A stretch of DNA of 64,000 nucleotides from an uncultured Pantoea sp. (GTDB taxonomy: Bacteria > Pseudomonadota > Gammaproteobacteria > Enterobacterales > Enterobacteriaceae): NCBI GenBank assembly GCA_913775175.1, contig CAJYKU010000013.1, forward strand, positions 17,639 to 81,638. The letters run 5' to 3'. Below the pieces are notes generated by a model. The model was not told where the DNA came from, did no database searches, and was given only the letters and a program-made list of their open reading frames with translations. This document shows, one piece after another, positions 46,521-58,287 of this stretch (the stretch's first letter is position 1; each line of letters opens with the position of its first letter). A program made the position numbers and the translations under genes.

Positions 46521-47901
46521 GCACGATCCGGCTCTGGTCACCTTGTGCGATCGTTATCAGGCACAACTGTTACACCACGACGACAGGGTGCTACGCGTTG
46601 CGGTTGCAGAATCCCCTCACCCGCAGCTACTGGAAGCGTTGCAGTTTGCCAGTCAGTGTACAGTGGAGATTGAGTGCTGGCCTGCTGCACGCCTGGAGCA
46701 GGCGCTGCATCAATCGGAGAACGGTGCGGCTTTATCAGAGCAGCACAGCGCTGAGTCAGCCACGGAAGTCGTTGATTATCTTCTGCGCCAGGCGATACAA
46801 CGACGCGCTTCAGATATCCATATTGAACCACAGCCGCAGGGGCTGCGTATCCGGTTACGTATTGATGGTGTGCTGCACAATCTGCCCCGCCTGCCAGAGA
46901 TGCAGCCTGCTGCGGTGCTTGCGCGCCTGAAAGTGCTTGCTGCTCTCGATATCGCAGAACGGCGTCTGCCGCAGGATGGGCAGTTTACGCGCGAGCTCGA
47001 TGAGTATCAGGCTGCATTTCGCCTTGCGACCCTGCCGGTAAGCTATGGCGAAAAGGCGGTAGTACGCCTGCTACAGAGTGAAAACAGCGCTATCGCACTG
47101 GATAAACTGGGTATGCCGCTGGCGCAACTGCGCCTGCTAAAGCAGGCACTGGCAAAACCTCAGGGATTGATTCTGGTCACCGGCCCCACTGGCAGCGGGA
47201 AAACCTTTACCCTCTATAGCAGTCTCAGTGCGCTTAACGTGCCGGAAAAAAATATCTGCAGCGTCGAAGATCCGGTAGAGATACCGTTAAACGGAATCAA
47301 CCAGACTCAGGTACAACCGCGCAGCGGGCTCGATTTTAATCGCATATTGCGCGCACTGCTGCGCCAGGATCCGGATGTGATTATGGTTGGCGAGATCCGC
47401 GACAGCGAAACTGCCAGCATTGCGGTGAAAGCAGCACAGACCGGTCATCTGGTGATATCCACGCTTCACACCAATTCAACCGCAGAGACGCTGACGCGAT
47501 TAAGGCAGATGGAGATCCCGGGTTATCTGCTGGGGCCGGCCCTGCAGCTGGTGATCGCTCAGCGGCTGGTTCGTCGCCTGTGTGTACATTGCCGGCAACC
47601 GGCCCAGGCGATTGCACATTTGCCATCGGCGATCTGGCCCGGTACGCTACAAACCTGGCGTGCGCCTGGCTGCGATCACTGCTTTTCTGGCTATTATGGT
47701 CGTCTGGCGTTATTCGAGCTCTTACCCGTTAACAATAAGCTGCAAAATGCGATTTCATCGGAGATGCCGCTGGAGCATCTGCTTCAGCTTGCCAGCCAGC
47801 AGGGGATGAAAACATTACAGAGCGCCGGACTTGAAGCAGTAAGCCGCGGAGACACCTCTTTCGAGGAGATGCAGCGCATAACGGGAATGGATGATGGCTA
47901 A
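46513..47901 (+). CDS. hofB: Type IV pilus / type II secretion assembly ATPase (HofB/GspE family)
   Basis: Walker A GPTGSGKTFTLYSSL; AQTGHLVISTLHTNSTAETLTRL; CVHC...CDHC zinc motif. Confidence 0.93.
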   Translation: MSKHDPALVTLCDRYQAQLLHHDDRVLRVAVAESPHPQLLEALQFASQCTVEIECWPAARLEQALHQSENGAALSEQHSAESATEVVDYLLRQAIQRRASDIHIEPQPQGLRIRLRIDGVLHNLPRLPEMQPAAVLARLKVLAALDIAERRLPQDGQFTRELDEYQAAFRLATLPVSYGEKAVVRLLQSENSAIALDKLGMPLAQLRLLKQALAKPQGLILVTGPTGSGKTFTLYSSLSALNVPEKNICSVEDPVEIPLNGINQTQVQPRSGLDFNRILRALLRQDPDVIMVGEIRDSETASIAVKAAQTGHLVISTLHTNSTAETLTRLRQMEIPGYLLGPALQLVIAQRLVRRLCVHCRQPAQAIAHLPSAIWPGTLQTWRAPGCDHCFSGYYGRLALFELLPVNNKLQNAISSEMPLEHLLQLASQQGMKTLQSAGLEAVSRGDTSFEEMQRITGMDDG

Positions 47902-49093
47902 ACTCTATCAGTTTAGCTGGCAGGCGCTTGATAGTATGGGCGCACTACAGAGCGGAGAGTCGCTGCTGAAAGATCGGGAAGCCCTGCTGCATCAGCTTTC
48001 TGACCGGGGTTTGCTGATAGTCAGCTGGCAACGCGGCCGAGCCTGGCACTGGCGCGACTGGAAGTGGCAGCAGAAGATCGAGTTAATGGAGCAGCTCTCC
48101 ACCCTGCTTAAAGCTGGATTGCCGCTGGCTGAAAGCCTGACATTGCTGGCTCAGGATCACCCTCACAGCGGATGGCGAATTGTACTGAACGAACTCCAGC
48201 AGCAGGTGATGGCAGGCCAGCCCTTCTCACGGGCTTTGCAGAGCTGGCCTCGCCTTTTCCCGCCGCTCTTCTCCGCTCTGGTACAGGTAGGGGAAACCAC
48301 CGGGCAGCTCGATAGCTGCTGCCTGCGACTGGCCCGACAACAGATAAAACAGCGGCAGCTGCGGCAGAAGACGGCTAAAGCACTGCGCTACCCGCTGTTT
48401 ATTCTGCTGGTGGCGCTGCTGGTCAGTGCCGGTATGCTGCTGTTTGTGCTTCCTGAATTTGTGGCGGTCTACGCCAGCTTTGAAGCGCCGCTGCCCGCAT
48501 TTACTGCTGGCGTAGTCGCGCTTTCTGAGCTTCTGCAGCGGATAGCGCTACCGCTGTTAGTGCTGACTACCCTGCTGGCTTTAGCTGTACGGCAGTTCTG
48601 GCGGCGTTCAGCTCGCTGTCAACGCTGGGCTGAACAGTTGCTACTGCGTATGCCGCTCATCGCACCACTCTGGCGCGGTGCACAACTTAGCCAGATATAT
48701 GCCATTTTAGCGCTAACGCAGCAGGCCGGACTCACGCTGCTGCAGAGTTTGCAGGCCGTTGAAATCACACTGACCGCTCGTCTCTGGCGGGAAGCGATAG
48801 CTGGCCTGCAGACGCATATAGCTGCTGGTGCTCCGCTACATCAGGCATTACAACAGCACGCGCTTTTTACACCGCTATGCGCACAGCTGATTGGCGTAGG
48901 TGAGGAGGCTGGTGCGCTGGATACCATGCTGGCCCGGCTGGCAGAGTGGCACGAGACTGAAACATCGGCACGAGCAGAAGTGCTGGCAGCCGCGCTGGAA
49001 CCAGCCATGATGCTGGTGGTGGGCGCTATCGTTGGTACGCTGGTAATTGCGATGTATCTGCCGGTATTTAGCCTGGGAGAAGTGATCGGTTAA
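47891..49093 (+). CDS. hofC: Type IV pilus inner-membrane platform protein (HofC/PilC/GspF family)
   Basis: Two GspF-like domains: LSTLLKAGLPLAESL, LTQQAGLTLLQSLQAVE; VGEEAGALDTMLARLAEWHE. Confidence 0.93.
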   Translation: MMAKLYQFSWQALDSMGALQSGESLLKDREALLHQLSDRGLLIVSWQRGRAWHWRDWKWQQKIELMEQLSTLLKAGLPLAESLTLLAQDHPHSGWRIVLNELQQQVMAGQPFSRALQSWPRLFPPLFSALVQVGETTGQLDSCCLRLARQQIKQRQLRQKTAKALRYPLFILLVALLVSAGMLLFVLPEFVAVYASFEAPLPAFTAGVVALSELLQRIALPLLVLTTLLALAVRQFWRRSARCQRWAEQLLLRMPLIAPLWRGAQLSQIYAILALTQQAGLTLLQSLQAVEITLTARLWREAIAGLQTHIAAGAPLHQALQQHALFTPLCAQLIGVGEEAGALDTMLARLAEWHETETSARAEVLAAALEPAMMLVVGAIVGTLVIAMYLPVFSLGEVIG

Positions 49094-49114
49094 CGGGCGC
49101 GGCGTGCGCCCGTT
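49092..49114. terminator. Weak hairpin between hofC and guaC
   Basis: ACGGGCGC-ggcgt-GCGCCCGT; T tail not evident. Confidence 0.35.
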
Positions 49115-49122
49115 GCTGCGTC

Positions 49123-50163
49123 TTAACGGGTAAAGACGCGATTTTCCTGCTCCGCTACGCGGATAAACGTAGTGCGCTTGGTGAGCTCTTTCAGACGTTC
49201 CGCACCTACATAGGTACAGGCGGAACGCAGCCCACCCATAATATCCCGGATGGTCTCATCAACCGGGCCGCGCAGTGGCAGACGAACAGTTTTGCCCTCT
49301 GCGGCACGATATTGCGCTACACCACCGACATGCCGCTTCATGGCAGATTCGGAACTCATGCCGTAGAACAGCATAAATTGTTCGCCCTGCTCTTCAACAA
49401 TGGTGCCTTCACACTCATCGTGTGCCGCCAGCATTCCGCCAAGCATTACAAAGTCAGCACCGCCGCCAAATGCTTTGGCGACATCACCTGGAACCGCACA
49501 GCCGCCGTCACTGACAATCTGTCCGCCCAGTCCGTGTGCTGCATCAGCACATTCGATAACGGCAGAGAGTTGCGGATATCCCACACCGGTTTTTACCCGG
49601 GTGGTGCAGACAGAACCCGGGCCGATACCAACTTTCACGATATCCGCGCCTGACAGGATTAGCTCCTCAACCATCTCACCGGTTACAACATTACCTGCAC
49701 AGATGGTTTTGTCCGGAAAGTGCTCGCGGGCACGCTGCAGAAAAGTAACAAAGTGTTCAGAGTAGCCGTTAGCGACATCGATACAGATAAATTTAAGCTG
49801 TGGAGAAAGCGCCAGAATGGCATTAAGTTTACTAAAATCAGCCTCAGAGGTGCCGGTTGAAACCATGATGTAATCAAGCACGGACGCTGGCACACGCTGA
49901 ATAAATGCCTGCCATGCCCCGACACTGTAGTGTTTATGCACTGCAGTAAGCACGTTAAAATTTGCCAGGGCTTCTGCCATGGTAAAAGTACCAACGGTAT
50001 CCATATTTGCGGCAATGACAGGTACCCCGCTCCAGCTGAGTCCGGAGTGTTTAAAGGTAAATGTGCGTGCCAGCTCCACATCAGAACGGCTTTTCAGCGT
50101 GGAACGTTTCGGGCGGATTAATACATCCTTGAAGCCCAGTTTGATATCTTCTTCTATACGCAT
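49123..50163 (-). CDS. guaC: GMP reductase
   Basis: [55 protein letters not shown]. Confidence 0.97.
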   Translation of the reverse strand: MRIEEDIKLGFKDVLIRPKRSTLKSRSDVELARTFTFKHSGLSWSGVPVIAANMDTVGTFTMAEALANFNVLTAVHKHYSVGAWQAFIQRVPASVLDYIMVSTGTSEADFSKLNAILALSPQLKFICIDVANGYSEHFVTFLQRAREHFPDKTICAGNVVTGEMVEELILSGADIVKVGIGPGSVCTTRVKTGVGYPQLSAVIECADAAHGLGGQIVSDGGCAVPGDVAKAFGGGADFVMLGGMLAAHDECEGTIVEEQGEQFMLFYGMSSESAMKRHVGGVAQYRAAEGKTVRLPLRGPVDETIRDIMGGLRSACTYVGAERLKELTKRTTFIRVAEQENRVFTR

Positions 50164-50381
50164 AACAGAGGGTCCTGGTTAGTGATAACGAACCGCAGTT
50201 CGGGTAGCGCTCACGGCTCCAGTGTCGTTATCATACTCGCTATAACTGCAGTGGCAAGACTGCGAATTTCACTTTATTTACGCTACAATCCCATAAATTT
50301 AGCCGATCGTTATGCATGTGACGCTGCTCTCATTTTTGCACTGAGTCAGCAGCACGATCGCTAAACAGGGAGAACACATTT

Positions 50382-50990
50382 ATGCCGTTTACCGTTGCGC
50401 TTACCGGGGGCATTGGCAGTGGTAAAAGCACTGTTGCCAATGCCTTTTCCGCCTTCAACATAGAAATTATTGATGCCGATGTCATAGCCCGTGAGGTCGT
50501 TAAACCTGGCACATCTGCCTTGCAGGCAATTGTTAAGCGTCACGGTGAATCCATTCTCACCGCAGAGGGCACGCTTTATCGCGCCCGGCTGCGGGAGATT
50601 ATTTTTCAGCAGCCGCAGGAGAAAAACTGGCTTAACCAGCTACTGCATCCGCTGATAAACGCTCGTACGCAGCAGCTCAAGACACAGGCGTTATCGCCTT
50701 ATGTTGTCTGGGTAGTGCCGCTGCTGATAGAGAATGGCCTGCAGCATCAGGCCGATCGCGTTCTGGTCGTCGATGTCGATGAAACTATTCAGCTGCAGCG
50801 CACACGCCAGCGCGACGGCGTATCTCTCAGTCAGGCGAAAAGTATTCTTGCCGCTCAGGTCAGTCGTGAACAGCGTCTCGCCTGGGCGGATGACATTATC
50901 GATAATAGCGGCACGCCGGATCAGGTGCTGCCGCGTGTTGCTGAGCTCCACCAGCGCTATTTAAGCATGGCAGCAACCGGACGGGATTAA
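50382..50990 (+). CDS. coaE: Dephospho-CoA kinase
   Basis: [36 protein letters not shown]. Confidence 0.96.
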   Translation: MPFTVALTGGIGSGKSTVANAFSAFNIEIIDADVIAREVVKPGTSALQAIVKRHGESILTAEGTLYRARLREIIFQQPQEKNWLNQLLHPLINARTQQLKTQALSPYVVWVVPLLIENGLQHQADRVLVVDVDETIQLQRTRQRDGVSLSQAKSILAAQVSREQRLAWADDIIDNSGTPDQVLPRVAELHQRYLSMAATGRD

Positions 50991-50994
50991 GAAA

Positions 50995-51738
50995 ATGAGT
51001 ACAGTTGTTCTGTTTGAACACCCATTGAATGAGAAAATGCGTACCTGGCTACGCGTCGAGTTTCTGCTGAATCAGCTGCATGAGACTGTGCCGGTAGATA
51101 ATTCAGTTGCGGCTCTGGGTGTGTTTCGCATTATCAGCGATCTGCTGGATATCTTTGAGCGTGGCGATATGCGTACCGAACTGCTAAAAGAGCTTGAGCG
51201 TCAGCAACAGAAACTGCGCGCCTGGCTGGATGTGCCCGGTGTGGATGAGCAGACCGTCACTCAGCTCAGCAGCCGTCTGCGGCAGCTTTCCGCGGAACTC
51301 ATGAATGCACCGCGCATGGGGCAGCCGCTACGCGAAGATCGCCTGATCGCGCTGGTGCGCCAGCGGCTCAGCATTCCGGGTGGCTGCTGCAGCTTCGATC
51401 TGCCTGGTTTACATATCTGGCTGCACCAGGAGCAAGAGCTGCGTGATACGCAGGTCAATGGCTGGCTGGCGTCACTTGATCCGCTGCGCAACAGCCTTGC
51501 CATGATCCTTGATCTGATACGCCAGTCAGGGGTGTTCCGGCATCAGACCAGCCTGAACGGTTTTTATCAGGATAACGCCGAGGATGCCGATTTACTGCGG
51601 CTAAAGCTGACGCTGGAAGATGCGCTCTACCCGCAAATTTCGGGTCACAAAAGCCGTTATGCTATTCGTTTTTTACCGCTGGATAGTGAGCAGGGTAACG
51701 TTCCGGCCCGTCTCAATTTTGATCTGGCCTGCTGTTAG
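50995..51738 (+). CDS. zapD: Cell division protein ZapD
   Basis: [26 protein letters not shown]; coaE-zapD-yacG context. Confidence 0.95.
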   Translation: MSTVVLFEHPLNEKMRTWLRVEFLLNQLHETVPVDNSVAALGVFRIISDLLDIFERGDMRTELLKELERQQQKLRAWLDVPGVDEQTVTQLSSRLRQLSAELMNAPRMGQPLREDRLIALVRQRLSIPGGCCSFDLPGLHIWLHQEQELRDTQVNGWLASLDPLRNSLAMILDLIRQSGVFRHQTSLNGFYQDNAEDADLLRLKLTLEDALYPQISGHKSRYAIRFLPLDSEQGNVPARLNFDLACC

Positions 51739-51746
51739 AGGAAGTT

Positions 51747-51944
51747 ATGTCTGAGGAAATGATTACCGTACCCTGCCCGGGCTGCGGCAAAGATGTCATG
51801 TGGGATGAACTAAGTCCGTGGCGTCCGTTTTGCAGCAAACGCTGCCAGCTGATTGATCTTGGTGAATGGGCTGCTGAGGAAAAGCGTATCCCCAGCAGTG
51901 GCGACCTGACTGATAGTGACGACTGGAGCGAAGAGCAGCACTAA
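51747..51944 (+). CDS. yacG: DNA gyrase inhibitor YacG (zinc-binding)
   Basis: [42 protein letters not shown]. Confidence 0.96.
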   Translation: MSEEMITVPCPGCGKDVMWDELSPWRPFCSKRCQLIDLGEWAAEEKRIPSSGDLTDSDDWSEEQH

Positions 51945-51976
51945 TCGTCACGGGGCACGTTGCCCCTCAGCAATTG

Positions 51977-52372
51977 TTACAGCTCGTCAGCGACCAGGCG
52001 TGCGATTAGGGCGTGATTTGCCGCCGGAAATTCATCGGCGACCAAATCACGCTGCGCGACCCAGCGCTGCGGCTGTCCTTCGCGTCCCCATGGCTCGCCC
52101 TGCCACTCCTCCACCAGAAAGAAGTGCAGCGTCACGCGCAGATCGTCGTAGCTGTGGTCGGCCTGGCCAATCGCGGTTGCCGCTGTGACATCAATACCGG
52201 TCTCTTCCATCAGCTCACGCTTTAGCGCCTGCTCAGCACTCTCATCCTGTTCAATTTTCCCGCCAGGAAACTCCCACTTGTTCGCCATATATGAGCTGGC
52301 GGCGCGCTGCGCAAGAAATATCTGACGGCTGGCGTTACGGATAATACCTACTGCAACCTGCAGGTGCTTCAT
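51977..52372 (-). CDS. mutT: 8-oxo-dGTP diphosphatase
   Basis: Nudix box GGKIEQDESAEQALKRELMEETGI; context next to secA. Confidence 0.95.
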   Translation of the reverse strand: MKHLQVAVGIIRNASRQIFLAQRAASSYMANKWEFPGGKIEQDESAEQALKRELMEETGIDVTAATAIGQADHSYDDLRVTLHFFLVEEWQGEPWGREGQPQRWVAQRDLVADEFPAANHALIARLVADEL

Positions 52373-52464
52373 AAACTCAATTCCGCTTTATTATGTAAGA
52401 GCGCAAAGTGTAAAACAGACCACAGCAGATGTTAATGATTCACTGCTGTGACGCATTGCCGGAA

Positions 52465-52494
52465 TAAAAAAAGGAGCCCGCAGGCTCCTTTTTA
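52465..52494 (-). terminator. secA terminator
   Basis: AAAAAAAGGAGCC-CGCA-GGCTCCTTTTT. Confidence 0.85.
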
Positions 52495-52497
52495 CTG

Positions 52498-55203
52498 TCA
52501 GGCCAGACGACCATGACACTGTTTATATTTTTTACCCGATCCGCACGGGCAGGGATCGTTGCGACTGATTTTACGCTCTCCACCCTGAGCAGCCAGCGCT
52601 TTCGCGGCGGCGGTATCATCATCCACGTGGCTCAGTTGCTGCTGCTGTGCCAGACGCTCAGCCTCTTCACGACGCTGCTGCTCCATCGCTTCAACCTCTT
52701 CCGGCATCCGCACCTGAACCTTGCTCAGCGTACTGATCACTTCATACTTCAGGGATTCCAGCATCGCTGCAAACATGGCAAAAGATTCGCGCTTGTACTC
52801 CTGCTTAGGATCTTTCTGCGCATAACCGCGCAGATGAATCCCCTGGCGCAGATAATCCATCGCCGCCAGATGCTCTTTCCACAGGGAGTCAAGCGTCTGG
52901 AGCATGACGCCTTTTTCAAAGTTACGCATCATCTCAGCGCCTACAACGTCCTGTTTCGCAGCATAGCTATCGCGGGCATGAGTCATAATGCGTTCGCGCA
53001 GCGTCTCTTCGTGCAGATCCGGCTCTTTATCCAGCCATTCAGCAATTGGCAGATCGAGGTCAAAATCATTACGCAGGCGCTCTTCCAGACCCGGAACATC
53101 CCACATCTCTTCCAGTGACTGCGGCGGAATATAGCTGTCGATAGTGGCTTTAAACACATCTTCACGGATGCTGTTAATGGTGTCGGAAACATCAGAGACA
53201 TCCAGTAGCTCATTACGCTGGCTGTAGATCGCACGGCGCTGATCGTTTGCCACATCGTCATATTCCAGCAGCTGCTTACGAATATCGAAGTTGCGGCTTT
53301 CTACTTTACGCTGAGCGTTTGCAATTGCTTTAGTCACCCACGGGTGCTCAATTGCCTCACCAGGCTTCATCCCCAGTTTACGCATCATATTAGAGACACG
53401 GTCGGAAGCAAAAATACGCATCAGCGCATCTTCCATAGAGAGATAGAAGCGGGATGAACCTGCATCACCCTGACGACCTGCACGGCCGCGCAGCTGATTA
53501 TCAATACGACGTGATTCATGGCGCTCAGTACCGATAATATGCAGACCGCCTGCTGCCAGCACCGCATCGTGACGCTGTTTCCACGCCTCTTTAATCGCCT
53601 GCACCTGCTCATCTGCAGGCGCCTCAAGCGCTGCAACTTCGGCCTGCCAGCTGCCCCCCAGCACGATGTCAGTACCACGACCCGCCATGTTGGTGGCGAT
53701 GGTCACGGCTCCTGGCTGACCCGCCTGCGCAACAATATCTGCTTCGCTGGCGTGGAACTTGGCGTTCAGCACGCTGTGCTTAATACCAGCACGTGTCAGC
53801 TCAGTTGAGACAACTTCCGATTTCTCGATTGAGATAGTACCGACCAGCACCGGCTGTCCTTTGGCAGTACAGGCCCGGATATCTTCGATAATGGCATCGA
53901 TTTTCTCTTTTTCTGTCATATAGACCAGATCGGCCATATCTTTACGCACCATCGGGCGGTTGGTCGGAACCACAATGGTGTCAAGTTTATAGATAGAGCT
54001 GAATTCAAACGCTTCAGTATCAGCAGTACCGGTCATCCCGGCCAGCTTCTCATAGAGGCGGAAATAGTTCTGGAAGGTAATCGAGGCCAGCGTCTGATTC
54101 TCATTCTGAATTTCCGCACCCTCTTTGGCTTCAATTGCCTGGTGCAGGCCATCAGACCAGCGGCGACCCTGCATGGTACGTCCGGTGTGTTCATCAACGA
54201 TGATGACCTCACCCTCTTTGACAATATAGTCCACATCACGCGTAAACAGCGCATGGGCACGCAGCGCCGCAGTAACGTGATGCATCAGCATAATATTGGT
54301 TGGTGAATAGAGTGACTCACCCTCTTCCATAATGCCCTGGCTGACCAGCAGCTCTTCAACCTTGACCAGGCCGCGCTCAGTCATATGAGCCTGACGCGCT
54401 TTCTCATCAACCCAGAAGTCGCCTTCGCCCTGGAAGTTATCCGAATCCTCTTTCTCCTGACGAACCAGGTGCGGGATGATTTTGTTTACTTTGATATAGA
54501 GATCAGAGCTATCTTCCGCCGGGCCGGAGATGATCAGCGGCGTACGCGCCTCATCAATCAGAATGGAGTCCACCTCATCGACCAGCGCATAGTGCAGCTT
54601 ACGCTGTACACGCTCTTCCGGGCTAAACGCCATATTGTCACGCAGGTAGTCAAACCCATATTCGTTGTTTGTACCGTAGGTGATATCGGCCGCATAGGCT
54701 TCGCGCTTGGCAACCGCTGGCATACCCGGCAGGTTAATCCCGATGCTCAGACCAAGAAATTCAAACAGGGCACGGTTATTTTCCGCATCACGCTGTGCCA
54801 GATAGTCGTTGACGGTAACGACATGCACACCTTTACCGCTCAGAGCATTCAGATAGGCTGGCAGCGTAGCGGTCAGCGTTTTACCTTCACCGGTACGCAT
54901 CTCTGCGATGCAGCGTTCGTTCAGCACCATGCCGCCGATAAGCTGTACATCAAAGTGGCGCATGCCAAATACGCGCTTACTCGCTTCACGTACCGTGGCA
55001 AAGGCTTCCGGTAGCAGGCTCTCCAGCGCTTCGCCCTTCTCCAGGCGCGCACGAAACTCGTTGGTTTTCGCTTTTAGCTCGTCGTCAGAGAGTTTGACGA
55101 ACTCAGGTTCCATTTTATTAATTGCATCAACAGCTTTGCGCATACGGCGCAGAGTACGATCGTTGCTGCTGCCGAATACTTTCGTTAACATTTTGATAAA
55201 CAT
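52498..55203 (-). CDS. secA: Preprotein translocase ATPase SecA
   Basis: [25 protein letters not shown]-terminal zinc motif [14 protein letters not shown]; start trimmed to MFIKML. Confidence 0.98.
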   Translation of the reverse strand: MFIKMLTKVFGSSNDRTLRRMRKAVDAINKMEPEFVKLSDDELKAKTNEFRARLEKGEALESLLPEAFATVREASKRVFGMRHFDVQLIGGMVLNERCIAEMRTGEGKTLTATLPAYLNALSGKGVHVVTVNDYLAQRDAENNRALFEFLGLSIGINLPGMPAVAKREAYAADITYGTNNEYGFDYLRDNMAFSPEERVQRKLHYALVDEVDSILIDEARTPLIISGPAEDSSDLYIKVNKIIPHLVRQEKEDSDNFQGEGDFWVDEKARQAHMTERGLVKVEELLVSQGIMEEGESLYSPTNIMLMHHVTAALRAHALFTRDVDYIVKEGEVIIVDEHTGRTMQGRRWSDGLHQAIEAKEGAEIQNENQTLASITFQNYFRLYEKLAGMTGTADTEAFEFSSIYKLDTIVVPTNRPMVRKDMADLVYMTEKEKIDAIIEDIRACTAKGQPVLVGTISIEKSEVVSTELTRAGIKHSVLNAKFHASEADIVAQAGQPGAVTIATNMAGRGTDIVLGGSWQAEVAALEAPADEQVQAIKEAWKQRHDAVLAAGGLHIIGTERHESRRIDNQLRGRAGRQGDAGSSRFYLSMEDALMRIFASDRVSNMMRKLGMKPGEAIEHPWVTKAIANAQRKVESRNFDIRKQLLEYDDVANDQRRAIYSQRNELLDVSDVSDTINSIREDVFKATIDSYIPPQSLEEMWDVPGLEERLRNDFDLDLPIAEWLDKEPDLHEETLRERIMTHARDSYAAKQDVVGAEMMRNFEKGVMLQTLDSLWKEHLAAMDYLRQGIHLRGYAQKDPKQEYKRESFAMFAAMLESLKYEVISTLSKVQVRMPEEVEAMEQQRREEAERLAQQQQLSHVDDDTAAAKALAAQGGERKISRNDPCPCGSGKKYKQCHGRLA

Positions 55204-55275
55204 GATCAATTATTCTCTTTTCAGCCGCATTGTGGCGGCCTGCTAAATCTGTAAAAGGGTAAGAAAACGATATAA

Positions 55276-55776
55276 TCAGGCCACGAAAGGTCCGGCGCGA
55301 ATGCTATCAATTGCAGCCTGCCAGTCGGCAACTGCTGGGGTAGATGGCGGGGAATAAGCAGCCAGCGACTGCGGCAGATGAGTCAGCTGCGGCTGTATCT
55401 GCGATGTCAACAGCGCCTGGAGTGAGTCAATCAGCGCCAGCTTCTGCACCGCAAGCGGCAATGCAGTTTCTGCTTCTGTTTCAGTAACCGGCGACAAGCT
55501 GAATGAGAGATGGCGAATAACGGTGCGAATAGCGTGCTGATGCCAGTAATCGACATTCACCCCGGAACGCCGTGCGCTCTCCTGCAGCCGGATCAGATGA
55601 TCAAAGTGGACAACATTGCCGGTAAACAGGCTGCTGACAGGTGAGTCGTTTGCTGATGGCTCTGAACTTTGCGCGCAGGCAGGCATGCCGAGACTGGCCG
55701 CCACCATTCCCAGCAGGAGATGAGGCCAGAAATAGCGTCTGCCTAATTGTCGCCAGCGCGAAAAAATCCCGATCAC
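55276..55776 (-). CDS. secM: Secretion monitor SecM
   Basis: SRWRQLGRRYFWPHLLLGMVAASLGMPA, VDYWHQHAIRTVIRHLSFS, C-terminal W-x6-IRAGP arrest motif; directly upstream of secA. Confidence 0.94.
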   Translation of the reverse strand: MIGIFSRWRQLGRRYFWPHLLLGMVAASLGMPACAQSSEPSANDSPVSSLFTGNVVHFDHLIRLQESARRSGVNVDYWHQHAIRTVIRHLSFSLSPVTETEAETALPLAVQKLALIDSLQALLTSQIQPQLTHLPQSLAAYSPPSTPAVADWQAAIDSIRAGPFVA

Positions 55777-55978
55777 AACCCGCCCACAATCTTATCCAAG
55801 AGTCACCACTAAGGCTGGTAGAGTGCCAGCTTCTGTATGTGCGCCTGATAATAGCACTTATATACGGCTTCTACAGCAGAGATCGAGCAGCGCGCGGCTG
55901 ATTTCACGCTTTTGCACAGCGATTCAGCAGGTATCAGATAGGATTGCGAGAAAGATCGCAGAAGAAAAGCAGACAATA

Positions 55979-56033
55979 AAAAACGGCAGATACCGCTGAC
56001 CGGAGAGAGTGTCAGAGTATCTGCCGTTTTACT
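55979..56033 (-). terminator. lpxC-secM intergenic hairpin/terminator
   Basis: AAACGGCAGATA...TATCTGCCGTTT with A/T-rich flanks. Confidence 0.65.
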
Positions 56034-56041
56034 GACAGCAG

Positions 56042-56959
56042 TTACGCCAGTACTAAATTAGGGGCTTTAAACGCCAGTGGCAGTTCAGCTTCATCTTCGA
56101 AGGTCGCCCATTCCCAGGCTTCCTGCTTCGCCAGAACCGCCTGCAGCAATTTGTTATTCAGCGCGTGGCCCGATTTGTACGCCGAGAATGCGCCAATCAC
56201 GTTGTGGCCACACATAAACAGATCGCCGATAGCGTCCAGCATTTTGTGCCGAACAAACTCATCTTCAAAGCGCAGACCATCTTCGTTCAGTACGCGGAAA
56301 TCGTCGAGACCGATCGCGCAATCTAAACTACCGCCCAGGCACAGGCCTTTAGACTGCAGATACTCGATTTCGCGCATAAAGCCAAAGGTACGCGCACGAC
56401 TGATCTGGCGTACAAACGCCTCAGCCGAGAAGTTGAGCTGGTAACGCTGCGAGCTTGAATCAATAGCCGGATGTTTGAAATCGATAGTGAAGTCGAGAGA
56501 GAAACCGTTGTAAGGTTTGATCTCAGCCCACTTGTCACCATCTTCGACCCGTACCGCCTGCTTAACCCGCACAAATTTTTTCGCGCAGTTCAGCTCTTCA
56601 ACGCCTGCATCCATCAGCAGATAGATAAAAGGCGCGGCGCTGCCATCCATAATTGGAATTTCTGGCGCATCGACTTCCACAATAATGTTATCGATACCCA
56701 GACCAGCCAGCGCGGCGTTCAGGTGTTCAACGGTTGAAATACGTACGCCTTCATCATTCACCAGGCAGGTACTCAGCATGGTGTCGCGCACATATTTTGC
56801 ATCAGCCGGGAAATCAACCGGTGGATTCAAGTCAGTGCGACGATAGATGACCCCGGTGTTAGCCGACGCAGGGCGTAAGGTCAGTGTGACTTTCTTGCCG
56901 GTATGTAAACCGACACCAGTCGCCTGAACAATACGTTTTAATGTCCTTTGTTTGATCAT
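56042..56959 (-). CDS. lpxC: UDP-3-O-acyl-N-acetylglucosamine deacetylase
   Basis: [43 protein letters not shown]. Confidence 0.98.
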   Translation of the reverse strand: MIKQRTLKRIVQATGVGLHTGKKVTLTLRPASANTGVIYRRTDLNPPVDFPADAKYVRDTMLSTCLVNDEGVRISTVEHLNAALAGLGIDNIIVEVDAPEIPIMDGSAAPFIYLLMDAGVEELNCAKKFVRVKQAVRVEDGDKWAEIKPYNGFSLDFTIDFKHPAIDSSSQRYQLNFSAEAFVRQISRARTFGFMREIEYLQSKGLCLGGSLDCAIGLDDFRVLNEDGLRFEDEFVRHKMLDAIGDLFMCGHNVIGAFSAYKSGHALNNKLLQAVLAKQEAWEWATFEDEAELPLAFKAPNLVLA

Positions 56960-57060
56960 CGCATTATCTCGCAATATTACCCATCCGACCGCTAGTATAA
57001 ATTACCAGCGGGCGAAGACTTTAGCACAAAAAGCGGAAATTCCCAATTATCGGGTTATTC

Positions 57061-58215
57061 TTAATCCGCCTGTTTACGCAGGAAAGCCGGGATGTCCAGA
57101 TAATCTGGCTCTTTACCGGATGCAGCGGGCTGTTCATTCACCACTTTAGCCGCAGGTTTCTGCTCCTGAGGCAGCGGTGCCATCCCATGCTGCTGGTAAC
57201 GATGATCCATAACCGGTTGTGCAGCAGGTTTGTTGGTCACCAGCGTAATCTCAGGACGCTTATCCATACCGATACCGGTAGCCACCACGGTGACGCGCAG
57301 CTCATCGTTCATCTCTGGATCCAGAGAGGTACCAATAACCACGGTCGCATTGTCAGAAGCAAATGCGCGGATGGTATTACCCACGGTCTCAAACTCATCC
57401 AGACGCAGATCGAAGCCAGCGGTGATGTTCACCAGCACGCCGCGCGCGCCAGAGAGATCGATATCTTCCAGCAGTGGGCTGGAGATAGCCATTTCTGCCG
57501 CTTCTTCTGCGCGATCTTCGCCACATGCCACGCCAGAACCCATCATGGCGTAACCCATCTCTGACATCACAGTACGCACGTCAGCGAAGTCAACGTTCAT
57601 CAGACCCGGACGGGTGATCAGCTCGGCGATGCCCTGTACCGCGCCTTTCAGCACATCATTCGCTGCACCAAACGCATCCAGCAGCGAGATGCCGCGGCCC
57701 AGCACTTTCAGCAGCTTGTCATTTGGGATCGTGATCAGGGAGTCAACGTGCTTGGATAACTCAGCGATACCCTGTTCAGCAAACGCCATACGCTTTTTAC
57801 CTTCAAAATTGAAGGGCTTGGTCACAACAGCAACCGTCAGGATACCGAGATCTTTTGCAACTTCTGCTACTACCGGCGCAGCACCTGTACCGGTACCGCC
57901 GCCCATACCTGCAGCGATAAACACCATGTCTGCCCCATCCAGCGCAGAACGCAGTGCTTCGCGATCTTCCTCTGCTGAGGTACGACCCACTTCCGGGTTA
58001 GCCCCGGCACCAAGACCTTTGGTAATATTGGTCCCGATCTGGATCGTCTGGCCAACCGCTGTTTTACGCAACGCCTGCGCGTCGGTATTCACAGCAAAGA
58101 ATTCCACACCTTCGATACGCTCGCGCACCATGTGCTCTACGGCGTTGCCACCGCCACCGCCGACGCCGATGACTTTAATCACCGCGTCATTGGTTAATTC
58201 CATAGGTTCAAACAT
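57061..58215 (-). CDS. ftsZ: Cell division protein FtsZ
   Basis: Tubulin signature [12 protein letters not shown]-terminal [14 protein letters not shown]. Confidence 0.99.
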   Translation of the reverse strand: MFEPMELTNDAVIKVIGVGGGGGNAVEHMVRERIEGVEFFAVNTDAQALRKTAVGQTIQIGTNITKGLGAGANPEVGRTSAEEDREALRSALDGADMVFIAAGMGGGTGTGAAPVVAEVAKDLGILTVAVVTKPFNFEGKKRMAFAEQGIAELSKHVDSLITIPNDKLLKVLGRGISLLDAFGAANDVLKGAVQGIAELITRPGLMNVDFADVRTVMSEMGYAMMGSGVACGEDRAEEAAEMAISSPLLEDIDLSGARGVLVNITAGFDLRLDEFETVGNTIRAFASDNATVVIGTSLDPEMNDELRVTVVATGIGMDKRPEITLVTNKPAAQPVMDHRYQQHGMAPLPQEQKPAAKVVNEQPAASGKEPDYLDIPAFLRKQAD

Positions 58216-58287
58216 GATTTCTCTCCGTTATGTGCCTGTTCGCCTGGAGATCATAAACATTGCCAGCATGATCTCCTTTTATCAAAA

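Noticed and set aside
46071-49093. ppdD-hofB-hofC considered as a novel secretion or pilus system
   Set aside because: This is the known Enterobacterales orphan type IV pilin cluster in its usual position next to guaC.
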